A program made the translations under genes and the position numbers. From Alteromonas antoniana (GTDB lineage: Bacteria; Pseudomonadota; Gammaproteobacteria; Enterobacterales; Alteromonadaceae): 64,000 bases of DNA. The number at the start of each line of letters is the position of its first letter. Within the stretch, counting starts at the first letter, position 1. Positions 44,898 to 53,968 of this stretch are shown one piece after another. The stretch spans positions 62,001 through 126,000 of the forward strand of contig NZ_JAESDH010000011.1 in the NCBI RefSeq assembly GCF_019249295.1. The letters are read 5' to 3'. The notes below the pieces were generated by a model. That model was not told the DNA's origin. It saw only the letters and a list, made by a program, of their open reading frames with translations, and ran no database searches.

Positions 44898-46481
44898 CTA
44901 ATCTGTGCTGTGTATCAGCGCTTTGATGGTCTCCAGAGTATCTGCCTCCGCAGCCGGTTTGTCCCAGCGAATGCGGTGAAAACGAGGGAAACGCAATGCA
45001 ATGCCTGATTTGTGGCGGGGTGAAGGGTGCACTGCATCAAACGCCACTTCAATTACCAGTTCTTTTTTGACTTCTCTGACCGGGCCGAAACGGCCAACCG
45101 CATTGCGCCTGACCCAGTTGTCCAGCTTTTTAAGTTCCTCGTCAGTAAAACCAGAGTAGGCTTTGCCGATAGGCAGCAGCTTATCATCCTGCCATGCGCC
45201 GAAGGTAAAATCGGAGTAGTAGCTGGAACGTTTGCCGTGTCCTCGCTGTGCATACATGATAACCGCATCGACCAGTTTCGGATCGCGCTTCCATTTGTAC
45301 CACTGACCTTTAGGCCGCCCGGGAACATACCGGCTGTCTTTTCGCTTCAGCATGAGCCCTTCTACAGCAACATCATCAGAGGCCTGTTCGTGTTTCTTTC
45401 TTAGTGACGCAGCGTCTGTCAGGTTAAGAGTTTGCGAGAGGTGCAAATGCGAACATTGCTGGCCGGCTATCCACTGACTGAGTATTTGTCGACGTTCTGT
45501 CAGCGCAGATTGCGTCACATCGGTGTCGCCGTTGCGTAAAATATCGTAAAGGATAAGGCCGGCGGGCAGCGACTTAATTAATTTGGCGGGTGGTTTCTTA
45601 CGATTAAGCCGTTGCTGCAGCGCATTAAAAGAGTCAACATCCTTGCCGTGCATGATAAGCAGCTCACCATCCACCACACCATCGCCACTAATGCCTTCAA
45701 GCACATCGGGAAACGCCTGACTGATATCATCTCCGGTGCGACTGAACAGGGCTTTGCCTTTTTCAGTGCAGACCAGCTGTACCCGAATTCCATCGTATTT
45801 ATACTCCACCTGCCAGTCGTTTACCGTTATCTGCTCAAGGGTTTGATCATCGATGGGATGCGACAACATGACCGGGTGAAAGGTGACTTCACCGGAAATA
45901 TCCGGTTTTTCCGCCTTGCCTTCAAGCCAGGCGAGCAGCTCAGTGTAGGGCGGCGCTACGCCGTGCCATAGCGATTCGATGTCCTCTATATCGACGTTGC
46001 CGTAACTGGCAAGGATTTGCTTCATGCTTCTGGCTGATACCCCAACGCGCAGCCCGCGGGTACCAAGCTTTATCAGTGCCCAGCGCTGTGACGCATCCAG
46101 CAAATCCAGATAGCCACTCAGTAGCTTGCCTGCTGTCTGACGGCTGGCATTCTGAAACTCTTCGACAATATCGGCAAGGCGCGGGATCGAGTCTGTTTGC
46201 GTAGCCTGACTGTCGGGCCAGAGGTGCGCTACGGTCTCGCTCATCTCGCCTACGTAGTCGTAGCTCATTGCGAATAATTCGGGATCAATCCGTTCAAGCA
46301 TCAGCGTCTTTACGGTATTGCGTTTAAAAAAGTCGAATTTCAGTGTGCCTGCGATAGCGGCAATGGCCCAGCCCCGGTCCGGGTCGGGCGTTGAGCGCAG
46401 GTACTCTTTAATAATGGCGGCTTTGGCATTATTGCCTGAGGTGAAATAGAGCTGATCTAACAGGTCGCTGAAGGCTTTCAT
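44898..46481 (-). CDS. ATP-dependent DNA ligase of the ligase-associated repair set
   Basis: The 527-residue protein has a helical N-terminal DNA-binding domain and the nucleotidyltransferase motifs: motif I EYKYDGIRVQ with the adenylated Lys (about residue 227), FSRTGDDISQAFPDVL, DGELLIMHG and GLMLKRKDSRY, followed by an OB fold with KYVPGRPKGQWYKWKRDP-like residues. It seals nicks using ATP, unlike the replicative NAD ligase. Its ATG overlaps the stop of the exonuclease gene by 4 bases. Together with that gene, the Lhr-type helicase and PdeM it forms the known ligase-associated DNA damage response set. Confidence 0.92.
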   Translation of the reverse strand: MKAFSDLLDQLYFTSGNNAKAAIIKEYLRSTPDPDRGWAIAAIAGTLKFDFFKRNTVKTLMLERIDPELFAMSYDYVGEMSETVAHLWPDSQATQTDSIPRLADIVEEFQNASRQTAGKLLSGYLDLLDASQRWALIKLGTRGLRVGVSARSMKQILASYGNVDIEDIESLWHGVAPPYTELLAWLEGKAEKPDISGEVTFHPVMLSHPIDDQTLEQITVNDWQVEYKYDGIRVQLVCTEKGKALFSRTGDDISQAFPDVLEGISGDGVVDGELLIMHGKDVDSFNALQQRLNRKKPPAKLIKSLPAGLILYDILRNGDTDVTQSALTERRQILSQWIAGQQCSHLHLSQTLNLTDAASLRKKHEQASDDVAVEGLMLKRKDSRYVPGRPKGQWYKWKRDPKLVDAVIMYAQRGHGKRSSYYSDFTFGAWQDDKLLPIGKAYSGFTDEELKKLDNWVRRNAVGRFGPVREVKKELVIEVAFDAVHPSPRHKSGIALRFPRFHRIRWDKPAAEADTLETIKALIHSTD

Positions 46482-47506
46482 TCGCTGCTATCATCCTCTT
46501 CTTCATACCCCAGTAACGATAACGCGCGGGCGTTAAAGCCCATTTTCTCTGCCTGATAAATAAGCGCATCTTCTCTGCCATGGGTAACCCATACTTCCGG
46601 TGCGTTTACTTCTTCAAGGGTTTGCAGCAGTTCCGGCCAATCGCAGTGGTCAGAGATTATCAGCGGCAGTTCCGCCTGACGCTGTCGGGCCCGTGCACGT
46701 ATCTGCATCCATCCGGATGCCATCACTGTGCGTACTTTCGGCAGTGAACGAGACCAGCGGTCAGCCAGCGCCGAGGGCGGCGCCAGAATGATTTCACCCG
46801 CCAGATCCTGTTTGTTTTCCACCTCGCTGACAGCCACAAGTGGGCCAAGTGCCACACCCAGTTCCTGATAAAGGTCACACAGGCGAATAAGCGCACCATG
46901 CAGATAGAGTGGGCGGGTGTATCCGGCATCACGCAACGCCAGTATCACGCGCTGACATTTTCCCAGTGCATAGGTGCCTACCACGTGGCAACGGTCGGGA
47001 AACACCTGTTGAGAATGAAGAAGCTTTTGTATTTCCTGGTCAATCGGGGGGTGGGTAAACACTGGCAGGCCAAAGGTGGCTTCGGTGATAAACACATCGC
47101 ATGGCACCACCTCAAACGGCTCACATGTGGGATCAGGACGTCGTTTATAATCGCCCGAAATGACCAGTCTGGCTCCGCGATACTCAATTAGTGCCTGCGC
47201 CGAACCGGCAATGTGACCGGCAGGATAAAAGGTAACAGTTACCGGATCTTTATCATCACCCAGTGTCACAGACTGCCGGTAATCCAGCGCAGTTTGCTCT
47301 CTGGCCATCTCTTCCCCGTACCGGGTTGTCATGATTTTTAAGGTAGTGGGGGTGGCATAAACGTGATCATGCCCGGCTCTGGCGTGATCAGCATGGCCGT
47401 GTGTGATGATGGCCCTGGTGACCGGCACCATAGGGTCGATATACGCATCGGCAGGCTCACAGTATAAGCCAGTGTCGTTAACCCTCATCCAGTCTCGGGG
47501 ATGCAC
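46478..47506 (-). CDS. Ligase-associated DNA exonuclease (metallo-beta-lactamase fold)
   Basis: The 342-residue protein has the beta-CASP-type metallo-beta-lactamase motifs: ITHGHADHARAGHDHV, YPAGHIAGSAQALIEY and LVISGDYKRRPDPTCEPFEV. It starts at a GTG (MHPRDWMRVNDTGLYCEPAD), the conserved N-terminus of this subfamily. Members act with the adjacent ligase in double-strand break or damage repair. It overlaps the ligase gene by 4 bases. Confidence 0.9.
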   Translation of the reverse strand: MHPRDWMRVNDTGLYCEPADAYIDPMVPVTRAIITHGHADHARAGHDHVYATPTTLKIMTTRYGEEMAREQTALDYRQSVTLGDDKDPVTVTFYPAGHIAGSAQALIEYRGARLVISGDYKRRPDPTCEPFEVVPCDVFITEATFGLPVFTHPPIDQEIQKLLHSQQVFPDRCHVVGTYALGKCQRVILALRDAGYTRPLYLHGALIRLCDLYQELGVALGPLVAVSEVENKQDLAGEIILAPPSALADRWSRSLPKVRTVMASGWMQIRARARQRQAELPLIISDHCDWPELLQTLEEVNAPEVWVTHGREDALIYQAEKMGFNARALSLLGYEEEDDSSE

Positions 47507-47739
47507 ACAGTCTCCAGTCAGTTATAACCGCCCGGCAAAATCCGGGTAGCGATCAATACAGACTAGCGTTTACGGTGTAATGGTGAAATGGGATTATCTG
47601 AAAGAGAGAAACCTGCCGGTAGTGGGGTAAAGAGGCCAAAAGTCAGCGCCCTGCATGAACCTGATGGCAAAACAGAGCGGCGTGGTCGGTGCAGCGGGCC
47701 GGCAATACAGCACGAGTGAACTCTTGCCGGCACTGGCGA

Positions 47740-48243
47740 TTATAGCGTGGTAGTTACCTCGCCCGATTGGGAGTTGTACATCACCGAAACACCGCTTACG
47801 GCGTTGTAATCGTAAGTACAGCTGAAATCACCATCGTATGTGGCGGTATACATTGCGCTGTCGTCATTTTCCACACTGGCGTCCTGCGTCGCGAGTACGG
47901 CTCGCCAAACATCAAGACAGTCATTGTCACTGCTTAACGTCAGGCTGGTGCCCCGGGTATCCGCCGGATAGCCGTACTCATTGACCGACAGGTCACCGCC
48001 CACAGCGCTGTCTGAAATGGGAATGAAATCCTGAACGGCCTGTTTGTTGCCGCGGATCAACCACGCATAATGCACCTGCTTCACCCCTTGCTCAAAAGCT
48101 GCGGCGGTGCCCGATACGGTGGCGCGGTGCGCGTCATCGGTGAAGTCAACAAAGCGGGGGGCGGCAACCACCGCCAGTACGCCGAGTATGACAATGACGA
48201 TAATGAGTTCAATGAGGGTAAATCCCTTTTCCTGCTTACGCAT
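47740..48243 (-). CDS. Orphan MSHA-type type IV pilin
   Basis: The 167-residue product is a type IV pilin precursor: a short leader MRKQEKG, cleavage before the conserved FTLIELIIVIVILGVLAVVAAPRF helix with Glu5, and two C-terminal cysteines (NDCLDVW and FSCTYDY) that can form the pilin D-loop. AAPRFVDF and the overall look match MSHA pilins. No other pilus gene is near. It sits inside the repair island, between the exonuclease and the Lhr helicase genes. It may be an extra major or minor pilin assembled by a machinery encoded elsewhere. Confidence 0.85.
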   Translation of the reverse strand: MRKQEKGFTLIELIIVIVILGVLAVVAAPRFVDFTDDAHRATVSGTAAAFEQGVKQVHYAWLIRGNKQAVQDFIPISDSAVGGDLSVNEYGYPADTRGTSLTLSSDNDCLDVWRAVLATQDASVENDDSAMYTATYDGDFSCTYDYNAVSGVSVMYNSQSGEVTTTL

Positions 48244-48396
48244 AACAATACTACCTGCAACTACTTATTTTTATGGTTTCTACTGTAGATCCACCGGGCA
48301 CGCTTGCCAAGCGCAATTTGAAAAGAAAACATAGAAAAATCTTTAACCTAACTGCTTTCGTATAGTCTTGGAAATAGCAATAATCTGAATTCCTGA

Positions 48397-50871
48397 ATGA
48401 CCCCGTCAGAAAGTGTCGATATAACTCTGCCGAAACCGTTTGTTAACTGGTTTAAAAAGCGTGGCTGGACGTTGAGAGACTACCAGCGCGACATGCTGGA
48501 ACGAGCGCAAACCGAAAAGGCCACGCTGTTGATTGCGCCAACCGGTGCCGGTAAAACGCTGTCCGGTTTTTTGCCCTCATTAACCTCGCTTCACACCGCG
48601 CCACGGGATGGCTTGCATACGCTGTATATTTCGCCACTGAAAGCATTAACGCAGGATATTCATCGCAACCTGCTTGAGCCGGTGGAGGAGATGGGCCTGG
48701 ATATTACCGTGGAAACCCGCACTGGTGATACACCGTCGCACAAACGCCAGCGTCAGCGCAAGCGGCCCCCGAATATGTTGCTGACTACCCCCGAATCGCT
48801 GATGCTTATGCTAAGTTATGCCGATGCCGACAGGTTGTTTGGCAACGTCGAGCGCGTCATTGTGGATGAAGTGCATAGCCTGATAGCTAACAAGCGCGGG
48901 GATTTTACGGCGTTAGCTCTGGCCAGACTGCAGCAGTTTTCACCGCAGTGTCAGCGGATCGGGTTGTCTGCGACCGTTGCCTGGCCAGAACTGCTGGCGT
49001 CCTGGCTGGGAGGGACTGATAATCCTGCCGGGATCCTGCAGGTGCCTGCTACCACCAAACCGAAAATACACATTCTTGAATCAAAAACACGCATGCCGTT
49101 TGGCGGCTTCATGGCGCGCTACGCCATTGATGATATCTATCAGGCAGTCAGTCGGGCGCAGACTACACTGGTATTCGTGAATACCCGGGCGCAATCAGAA
49201 TTATTGTTTCAGATGTTGTGGGAACAAAATAAGGCAGCATTGCCAATTGCTCTGTACCACGGCTCATTAAGTAAAGAACAGCGTCGTAAAACTGAGGCGC
49301 TGATGGCGCAGGGTGTTCTCAGGGCAATTGTGTGCACGTCGGCGCTGGAACTGGGAATTGACTGGGGTGACGTAGATCAGGTCATTCAGGTGGGCGCGCC
49401 TAAGGGCGTCAGTCGTCTGCTGCAGCGGATTGGGCGGGCGAACCACAGGCTGGACGAGCCAAGCAGGGCGATGTTGGTGCCGGCGAACCGGTTTGAGGCC
49501 CTAGAGTGTCAGGCTGCGCTGAATGCCGTCATGGCTGACGAATTAGACGGGGATAAACCGCAGTCCGGCGCGCTGGATATTCTCCCCCAGTTTATCCTGA
49601 ACTGTTTGTGCAGCCAGGCGGATACACCGGAACAACTCTATAAACTGGTACTTAACGCGTCGCCTTATCAGGGGGTGGACTGGGAGACCTTTGAAAAACT
49701 ATGGTGGTTTACCGTAGATGGCGGGTATGCGCTGCGCGCGTACGAAAGATACCAGCGACTGACCAAACGCGACGACGGGCGTTACGAACCAGCCAATCGA
49801 CGGGTGATTCAGCGACACAGGCAGAATATCGGTACTATCGTAGAAGCCGGCAGGCTGAAAGTGAAACGTATCCGACGCGGAAATCAGGGCAAGATCATAG
49901 GTGAAGTCGAGGAGTATTTTGCTTCCCAACTGGTCGCCGGTGATACCTTTATTTTTGCCGGTGAGGTGCTTAAGTTTGAGGCGATCCGGGACATGCAGCT
50001 TCATGCCCGGCCGGTGAAAGGCGGCGAGCCTAAAATCCCCAGTTACGTCGGCGGACAGATGCCGTTATCGACCTATCTTGCGGATGGGGTGAGGTCTATT
50101 CTGGCAGAGCCAGCGCAGTGGAAGAAGCTGCCCATGCAGGTGCAGGAATGGTTGGAGCTACAACAGGCTTTCTCGAAAATTCCGGATCCCGAAAACGTGT
50201 TGATAGAGCAATTCCCGTATCGTAACGCCTGGTATACGCTTTACTATACTTTTGAAGGGCGCAAAGCCAACCAGACGCTGGGAATGCTGCTGACCCGGCG
50301 TATGGAAAAATTCGGGGTGAAACCCCTGAGTTTCAGTGTGACAGACTACGGGTTGTCGGTATGCAGTGTGAATCCGGTGACATCGTCGCAACTCGCCCGC
50401 CTGTTCCAGCCGGATATTCTGGGCGATGAACTTGAGGACTGGATGCTGCAGGCGCCTATGCTGAAACGCTCTTTTCGCCAGGTCGCCGTCGTTAGCGGGC
50501 TAACGGAACAACGTTATCATAGCAGTCAGAAAACCATGAAACAGGTAACGTTTTCTACCGATCTCATCTACGACACACTGCGTGAGCACGATCCCGACCA
50601 TATTTTATTGTCTGTGGCACGGGCGGATGCTGAACGTGAGTTGCTTGACCTCCGTCGTCTGGCAGATATGCTGATACGCTTTGTGGACAGCACCGTGCTG
50701 GTAAATCTTGAAAAAGTCTCTCCGATGGCGATTCCTATCGTACTGGATGTCAGAAGTGAGCAAGTGAAAGGTGCAGGAGCTCATGCGATGTTAGAGCAGG
50801 CAGATTTATACGCAGAAGCACAAGCGATGCTGGATGATGTAAGGGCACTACTCAGTGGCAATCACGCCTGA
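48397..50871 (+). CDS. Ligase-associated DEXH-box helicase (Lhr core type)
   Basis: The 824-residue superfamily 2 helicase has a Walker A PTGAGKT (about residue 48), DEVH box VDEVHSL (about 157), GLSATVAW, FVNTRAQSE and RIGRANHRL (motif VI). A winged-helix/Lhr-specific domain and the Lhr C-terminal region follow. It unwinds DNA or RNA-DNA hybrids in damage repair. The start has a poor ribosome binding site but matches the family N-terminus. pdeM begins 17 bases before its stop. Confidence 0.92.
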   Translation: MTPSESVDITLPKPFVNWFKKRGWTLRDYQRDMLERAQTEKATLLIAPTGAGKTLSGFLPSLTSLHTAPRDGLHTLYISPLKALTQDIHRNLLEPVEEMGLDITVETRTGDTPSHKRQRQRKRPPNMLLTTPESLMLMLSYADADRLFGNVERVIVDEVHSLIANKRGDFTALALARLQQFSPQCQRIGLSATVAWPELLASWLGGTDNPAGILQVPATTKPKIHILESKTRMPFGGFMARYAIDDIYQAVSRAQTTLVFVNTRAQSELLFQMLWEQNKAALPIALYHGSLSKEQRRKTEALMAQGVLRAIVCTSALELGIDWGDVDQVIQVGAPKGVSRLLQRIGRANHRLDEPSRAMLVPANRFEALECQAALNAVMADELDGDKPQSGALDILPQFILNCLCSQADTPEQLYKLVLNASPYQGVDWETFEKLWWFTVDGGYALRAYERYQRLTKRDDGRYEPANRRVIQRHRQNIGTIVEAGRLKVKRIRRGNQGKIIGEVEEYFASQLVAGDTFIFAGEVLKFEAIRDMQLHARPVKGGEPKIPSYVGGQMPLSTYLADGVRSILAEPAQWKKLPMQVQEWLELQQAFSKIPDPENVLIEQFPYRNAWYTLYYTFEGRKANQTLGMLLTRRMEKFGVKPLSFSVTDYGLSVCSVNPVTSSQLARLFQPDILGDELEDWMLQAPMLKRSFRQVAVVSGLTEQRYHSSQKTMKQVTFSTDLIYDTLREHDPDHILLSVARADAERELLDLRRLADMLIRFVDSTVLVNLEKVSPMAIPIVLDVRSEQVKGAGAHAMLEQADLYAEAQAMLDDVRALLSGNHA

Positions 50872-51562
50872 CTGGCTTTCAGCGCAACATCAGTGCCGAC
50901 GATTATTTCCGGTCAGACTGGCGGATATGCCAATTCTGCTGGATGCCCGTGGCGCCTGCTATTTTCCGCAGCTGGACTGGCTGGTAGTCAGCGATCTTCA
51001 TCTCGAAAAAGGCAGTTTTCTGCACAGCTTCGGTAACCCGATATCGCAGTTAGATACCTACGCCACGTTATTAAGACTGGATGGTCTTATTACTGACTAT
51101 GCGCCAGCCACAGTGGTGTGCCTTGGGGATAGTTTTCATGACCGCCATAGCTTCAGCCGTATTCGCGAAGAAGACAAAGCGCTGCTTTCACGTCTGCAGC
51201 AACGTACTCAAAAGTGGGTATGGGTGCAGGGGAATCACGACCCGGACATTCCCGTTAGCATGGGCGGGGTAGCGGTAGATACACTGATGGCGGGTCAGAT
51301 TCAGCTGGCACATGAGCATGAGCCGGACGCGGCGTATCAGATGATTGGGCACTACCATCCGAAATGTCAGCGCGCGGTGAAACGTCACCGCTTTCGCGGG
51401 CGGTGCTTTCTGATGACCGATTCCATGATGATCATGCCCGCGTTCGGCCAGTATACCGGCGGGCTGGATATTAATCATGAGGTACTACTGGCGCTTGCGC
51501 CGCGACGCCAGCGGCGTCATTACTTACTGTACGACAACTGCATCTATCCTCCCGTGAAGTAA
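50855..51562 (+). CDS. pdeM: Ligase-associated endonuclease PdeM
   Basis: The 235-residue calcineurin-like metallophosphoesterase has the motifs VVSDLHLEKGSFLHSFG, CLGDSFHDRH, WVQGNHDPDI, HEHEP and GHYHPK. It is a DNA endonuclease of the ligase-associated repair set. It starts with GTG at 50855, overlapping the helicase gene by 17 bases, so the two are co-translated. The ligase and exonuclease are on the opposite strand about 3 kb away. Confidence 0.9.
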   Translation: MAITPDWLSAQHQCRRLFPVRLADMPILLDARGACYFPQLDWLVVSDLHLEKGSFLHSFGNPISQLDTYATLLRLDGLITDYAPATVVCLGDSFHDRHSFSRIREEDKALLSRLQQRTQKWVWVQGNHDPDIPVSMGGVAVDTLMAGQIQLAHEHEPDAAYQMIGHYHPKCQRAVKRHRFRGRCFLMTDSMMIMPAFGQYTGGLDINHEVLLALAPRRQRRHYLLYDNCIYPPVK

Positions 51563-51608
51563 GGTCAATCTTCTTATTGCAGTGTGAGTCGTCTTTGAGA
51601 AAAGAGAG

Positions 51609-52316
51609 CTATTGCCACTTATCCATAATTTCCTGAAACTTCCCGGAGGCCTGCATTTTCTTTATCTGCTGGTTGAAGCGGTCTCTCAGAAACTCCTGTT
51701 TGATGATGGCACCATAGGGTTTGATATCGAAGATGGGATGAACGGTAAGCGCCACATCCGGGTATCGCTTGCTCATGATGTAAGTGAGCAGGCGCTTTTC
51801 GCCCACCACTACATCGGTCTTTCCATTTTTTAGCAGTGTAAGCTGGACTTCCCTCTCGGCCTCTTCAAGGTAGCTGTTCCCGTCAACCGCCTCAGCAAAT
51901 TCTTCGCCTAATACGTTACGTGCCGACTGGTAGGCTATCACGCGCTTGCCTCTGAGATCCTGAATACTGGAAATGTCCAGATTGCGTGACTTCAGTGAAA
52001 CTGCCACGTCTTCAAAGGGAAGATAATAGGTACTGAAGTAACCGTGTGCTGCGGTAAATGCAGCGGGGCTGGCAACATCGAATTTGCCATCCTGAAAATC
52101 TTTGATCAGCCGGTTGTAAGGCAGCAAGTGAAACTCTGTTTTGTAGCCCAGCTCACTGAACGCATGTGTCAGAATATCGACATCGATGCCCACTACTCCT
52201 TGCTCACCATCATAAAATGCCCACGGCGGGCCCACATTGACAGCGATTTTCAGAGAAGACGGTGCAGCCAGAACCTGTCCGAAAATGAAGACCAGTAACA
52301 ACAAAACAAAACGCAT
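51609..52316 (-). CDS. Periplasmic amino-acid-type binding protein
   Basis: The 235-residue protein has a signal peptide (LLLLVFIFGQVLA, to about residue 17) and the SBP_bac_3 fold: KIAVNVGPPWAFYD, GVVGIDVDILTHAF and KFDVASPAAFT. No ABC permease or ATPase gene is adjacent. Many marine gammaproteobacteria have stand-alone proteins of this kind, some linked to signalling rather than transport. Confidence 0.8.
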   Translation of the reverse strand: MRFVLLLLVFIFGQVLAAPSSLKIAVNVGPPWAFYDGEQGVVGIDVDILTHAFSELGYKTEFHLLPYNRLIKDFQDGKFDVASPAAFTAAHGYFSTYYLPFEDVAVSLKSRNLDISSIQDLRGKRVIAYQSARNVLGEEFAEAVDGNSYLEEAEREVQLTLLKNGKTDVVVGEKRLLTYIMSKRYPDVALTVHPIFDIKPYGAIIKQEFLRDRFNQQIKKMQASGKFQEIMDKWQ

Positions 52317-52593
52317 TTTATACCTCTGACATAGCGAGCTCAGGCTCTGTCCGGTTATTTGCCATCGCGCGTTTTACAGCGTAGTACATCAATGTCGCAA
52401 GGTCACTGTATATTTGTATTTTACTCCTGCATCTACACTGAGTTGTGCCTTAAGTCCTATTCACACGTACAGAGCCTGTAGAACAGAACGTCACTTTAAG
52501 CGCGTCAGCCTGCAAAGGCAGGTAATGAGTGAATATAAATCAGTGTGGGCAACATCATCGTGCGCATTGTGAGTTAACGAAAAGGGATTGGAT
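52317..52593. other. Divergent promoter region
   Basis: No gene seen. It lies between the binding-protein gene and a small helical protein gene. AAAGGG at 52581-52586 is the ribosome binding site of the latter. Confidence 0.35.
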
Positions 52594-52788
52594 ATGTCAT
52601 CAGAACAAGCTATCGCAAATATGGAAGGCCTTCAGGCCGCAATATCGAATGGCGAGACAAATCGGGTAAAAGAGTTGCTGGCAGGGCGTAAGCTGGATGA
52701 ACTGCAAAAAGACTATTTGATTGATCTGGCCAAACTCAATGGCAGTGAAGATATTGTCACCTTGCTGAAGAATGCGCCTGAAAAGTAA
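52594..52788 (+). CDS. Hypothetical small helical protein
   Basis: The 64-residue product is helical and acidic-basic balanced: AIANMEGLQAAISNGETNRV, KELLAGRKLDELQKDYLIDL and KLNGSEDIVTLLKNAPEK. It resembles one or two ankyrin-like helical hairpins, but the ankyrin consensus is absent. The ATG at 52594 has AAAGGG 7 bases before it; the TTG at 52588 is unneeded. No family recognised. Confidence 0.6.
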   Translation: MSSEQAIANMEGLQAAISNGETNRVKELLAGRKLDELQKDYLIDLAKLNGSEDIVTLLKNAPEK

Positions 52789-52996
52789 GGCGTACTTGCC
52801 GCTTTACAAAGCGATCCTTTAATATAAAAAGAATACTTCAGATGAAGTGATGAAGGTACTGCTCGCGGCTACTGCAAAGGGGTAGGTGCCATAGTGATGT
52901 GAGTAGCGGGTAGATGAATAAAAGACAGCACAGAGAAGCATCGTTAACATTCTGATTGCCCGGCAACGGTGAAATTCACCGAATGAGGTAACAGGC

Positions 52997-53029
52997 CAGA
53001 AGCCGGGAAGGTTGTAGTCCCGGCTTCTG
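52997..53029. terminator. Strong hairpin between convergent genes
   Basis: A perfect 12-bp inverted repeat (CAGAAGCCGGGA/TCCCGGCTTCTG) with a 9-base loop lies between the small helical protein gene and the leftward aguB gene. There is no T-tract on either side, so it may act only as a weak or structural 3' hairpin. Confidence 0.4.
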
Positions 53030-53074
53030 ACTTGGTCGCTGCCGTTTAATGATTACACAACAGCCAGGCTGGCG

Positions 53075-53968
53075 TTAGTCTCTCCAGCGTTTGGTGAGTT
53101 CGTCGTAGGCGTCAATGCGGCGATCGCGGAAATAAGGCCAGATACGCTTCACAGATTCGGTACGTGACATGTCCAGTTCCACGGATAGAGTTTGTTCACT
53201 GTCGGCATCAGCCTGCGCCAGAATCTCGCCTTGCGGGCCGGTGATAAAACTCTGTCCCCAGAACTGTATACCCGGATCGCCTTCCACCGGTGAGGCTTCA
53301 AAACCAGTGCGATTGGCGACGATCACTGGCACTGAGTTGGCTACCGCGTGACCGCGCTGAATGGTTTGCCAGGCACCAAACTGGCGCTCACGCTCGTCAT
53401 CAGTATCACGTAAATCCCAGCCAATGGCTGTGGGATAAAACAAGATATCCGCGCCGGCCATTGCCATCAGACGGGCAGCCTCTGGATACCACTGGTCCCA
53501 GCAGACCAATACCCCCAGATTACCCACACTGGTTTTAATTGGCGTGAAGCCCATATCGCCCGGCGTGAAATAAAACTTTTCATAAAAACCGGGATCGTCA
53601 GGAATATGCATTTTGCGGTATTTGCCTGCAATCTCTCTACTGCGGTCAAAGACCACGGCGGTATTATGATATAAACCGGAACCGCGCTTCTCAAACAGGG
53701 ACGTTACCAGCACGATATTGTGTTTTTCGGCCAGTTCACCAAAGAATTCGGTAGCAGCCCCGGGAATGGGCTCGGCAAGGTCAAACGCGTCAGTGTCTTC
53801 GTTCTGGCAGAAATAGAGGGTGCTGTGAAGTTCCTGCAGTAAGATACACTCGCAGCCTTCCGCCGCAAGTTTGGCGACCTGCTCAGCACTTTTTTGCCAG
53901 TTAGTGGCTTTGTCGTTGTCGGCGACGGCCTGTTGAACCAGACCCACTTTAAGCGTGGTTGGTTGCAT
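53075..53968 (-). CDS. aguB: N-carbamoylputrescine amidase
   Basis: The 297-residue nitrilase-family enzyme has the Glu-Lys-Cys triad in CILLQELHSTLYFCQNE, KYRKMHIPDDPGFYEKFYF and VLVCWDQWYPEAARLMA. The FYFTPGD and AIGWDL stretches are typical of N-carbamoylputrescine amidases, which yield putrescine, CO2 and ammonia. GGAG precedes the ATG. It overlaps the end of aguA by 20 bases, so the pair catalyses the two steps from agmatine to putrescine. Confidence 0.92.
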   Translation of the reverse strand: MQPTTLKVGLVQQAVADNDKATNWQKSAEQVAKLAAEGCECILLQELHSTLYFCQNEDTDAFDLAEPIPGAATEFFGELAEKHNIVLVTSLFEKRGSGLYHNTAVVFDRSREIAGKYRKMHIPDDPGFYEKFYFTPGDMGFTPIKTSVGNLGVLVCWDQWYPEAARLMAMAGADILFYPTAIGWDLRDTDDERERQFGAWQTIQRGHAVANSVPVIVANRTGFEASPVEGDPGIQFWGQSFITGPQGEILAQADADSEQTLSVELDMSRTESVKRIWPYFRDRRIDAYDELTKRWRD

